Origin: Bradyrhizobium daqingense
GTDB taxonomy: Bacteria > Pseudomonadota > Alphaproteobacteria > Rhizobiales > Xanthobacteraceae
Reading direction: 5' to 3'
Length of the DNA stretch: 64,000 nucleotides
Assembly: GCF_021044685.1 (NCBI RefSeq)
Contig: NZ_CP088014.1
Coordinates: forward strand, 7,240,001-7,304,000
Positions 63,622 to 64,000 of this stretch are shown piece after piece. Under the pieces are notes generated by a model that was not told the DNA's origin, did not search any database, and saw nothing but the letters and a program-made list of their open reading frames with translations. Positions within the stretch are counted from its first letter, which is position 1. Each line of letters opens with the position of its first letter. The position numbers were made by a program, and so were the translations under genes.

Positions 63622-64000
63622 TCACCGCGCGCCGCCGGGTTTCGCAGGGCTGTCGGCAAATTCCCTCAAGGCAACGTTGACGGCGCCAAAACGCGTTTTA
63701 GCGCGAAGCGAGATAGGGACGTGCAGGTCGAGCGCAGCGGCGCGGCCGTAGGTGACCTCGATCTGAGCCGGATCCGCGCCTTCCGCCCGCGCATTCGCGC
63801 CGCCGCCGATCATCCCGGCCAACGGTTTCATGACGACGCGGCAGGTCGTCGTTGGGCCGAGAAAACCTTTGCGGTCGGTCGAACCGGAGGCCTGCGGCTC
63901 GAGGCGGATGTCATAGCGGCGCAGGCCGTCGAGGATCGACAAGGTCCGATCGCAGGCATCGCCCTTTGCCTTGTCCTCACCCCTGCCGGCCGGAATGAGC
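63622..64000 (-). CDS. DUF3108-like protein, C-terminal part
   Basis: Open through the right edge; only ~125 C-terminal codons are present. CDRTLSILDGLRRYDIRLEP, then GPTTTCRVVMKPLAGMIGGG and LDLHVPISLRAKTRFGAVNV match the C-terminal end of DUF3108 exported proteins. The N-terminus lies outside the window; the TTG at 63942 is not a true start. Confidence 0.75.
   Translation of the reverse strand, partial: LIPAGRGEDKAKGDACDRTLSILDGLRRYDIRLEPQASGSTDRKGFLGPTTTCRVVMKPLAGMIGGGANARAEGADPAQIEVTYGRAAALDLHVPISLRAKTRFGAVNVALREFADSPAKPGGAR

Overview
The window is high-GC DNA that reads like a Bradyrhizobium or close Nitrobacteraceae relative. This is inferred from gene order, protein style, a large set of catabolic and solute-binding genes, and intergenic palindromic repeats typical of that group; no database was searched. 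Strand use alternates in short operons.

Layout. 1-4.8 kb: protocatechuate-branch aromatic catabolism (pobA fragment, AraC-type regulator, pcaHG, a frameshifted LysR gene), with a candidate small RNA and a NYN-domain gene. 4.8-8 kb: pncB and a GGDEF gene broken by two frameshifts. 8-15.5 kb: a frameshifted autotransporter, a TetR gene with paired operators, a small divergent gene, and a very large MFS/PlsC/acyl-ACP-synthetase fusion. 15.4-21.2 kb: DsbB-like protein with a DUF5993 partner, tcuAB with a GntR regulator, a HupE/UreJ-like protein and YbaK.

21.4-41.3 kb is dominated by formate/oxalate metabolism and molybdenum (or tungsten) cofactor supply. It holds NAD-dependent formate dehydrogenase (fdsA and a fused fdsG-fdsB), an OxlT-type antiporter, a sigma-54 two-component system, tusA, moeA, mobB, fdhD, mobA, two further MoeA-like genes (one fused to a periplasmic-binding-like domain), a TupA-like binding protein and a divergent HTH regulator carrying the same kind of ligand domain. 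A consensus sigma-54 promoter with two upstream palindromes precedes oxlT, and a sigma-54-like element precedes fdsGB, so the adjacent response regulator probably controls at least oxlT.

41.4-44.8 kb holds three solute-binding protein genes with no permeases. A CAU-anticodon tRNA at 45.2 kb marks the start of an AT-richer accessory island (45.3-50.3 kb). Three of its proteins carry Rx4H motifs typical of HEPN ribonucleases, and a small protein looks like a Cas2/VapD-type fold; together they suggest a defence-type island. The next 4 kb holds decaying duplications (three copies of a DUF3833 gene, two of an 89-aa gene) around a LysR/metallo-beta-lactamase pair.

54.7-64 kb: alpha/beta hydrolase, Ku, MntR, a TonB-dependent receptor fused to a second small beta-barrel, its tonB-exbD-exbB operon, a lipocalin-like protein and a partial DUF3108 gene. 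The receptor and exbB promoters share a TGTAG-N6-CTAC(A/G) palindrome, so both are probably controlled by one metal regulator, perhaps the adjacent MntR.

Four genes carry frameshifts. This could be real decay or sequence error and should be checked before any are called dead.
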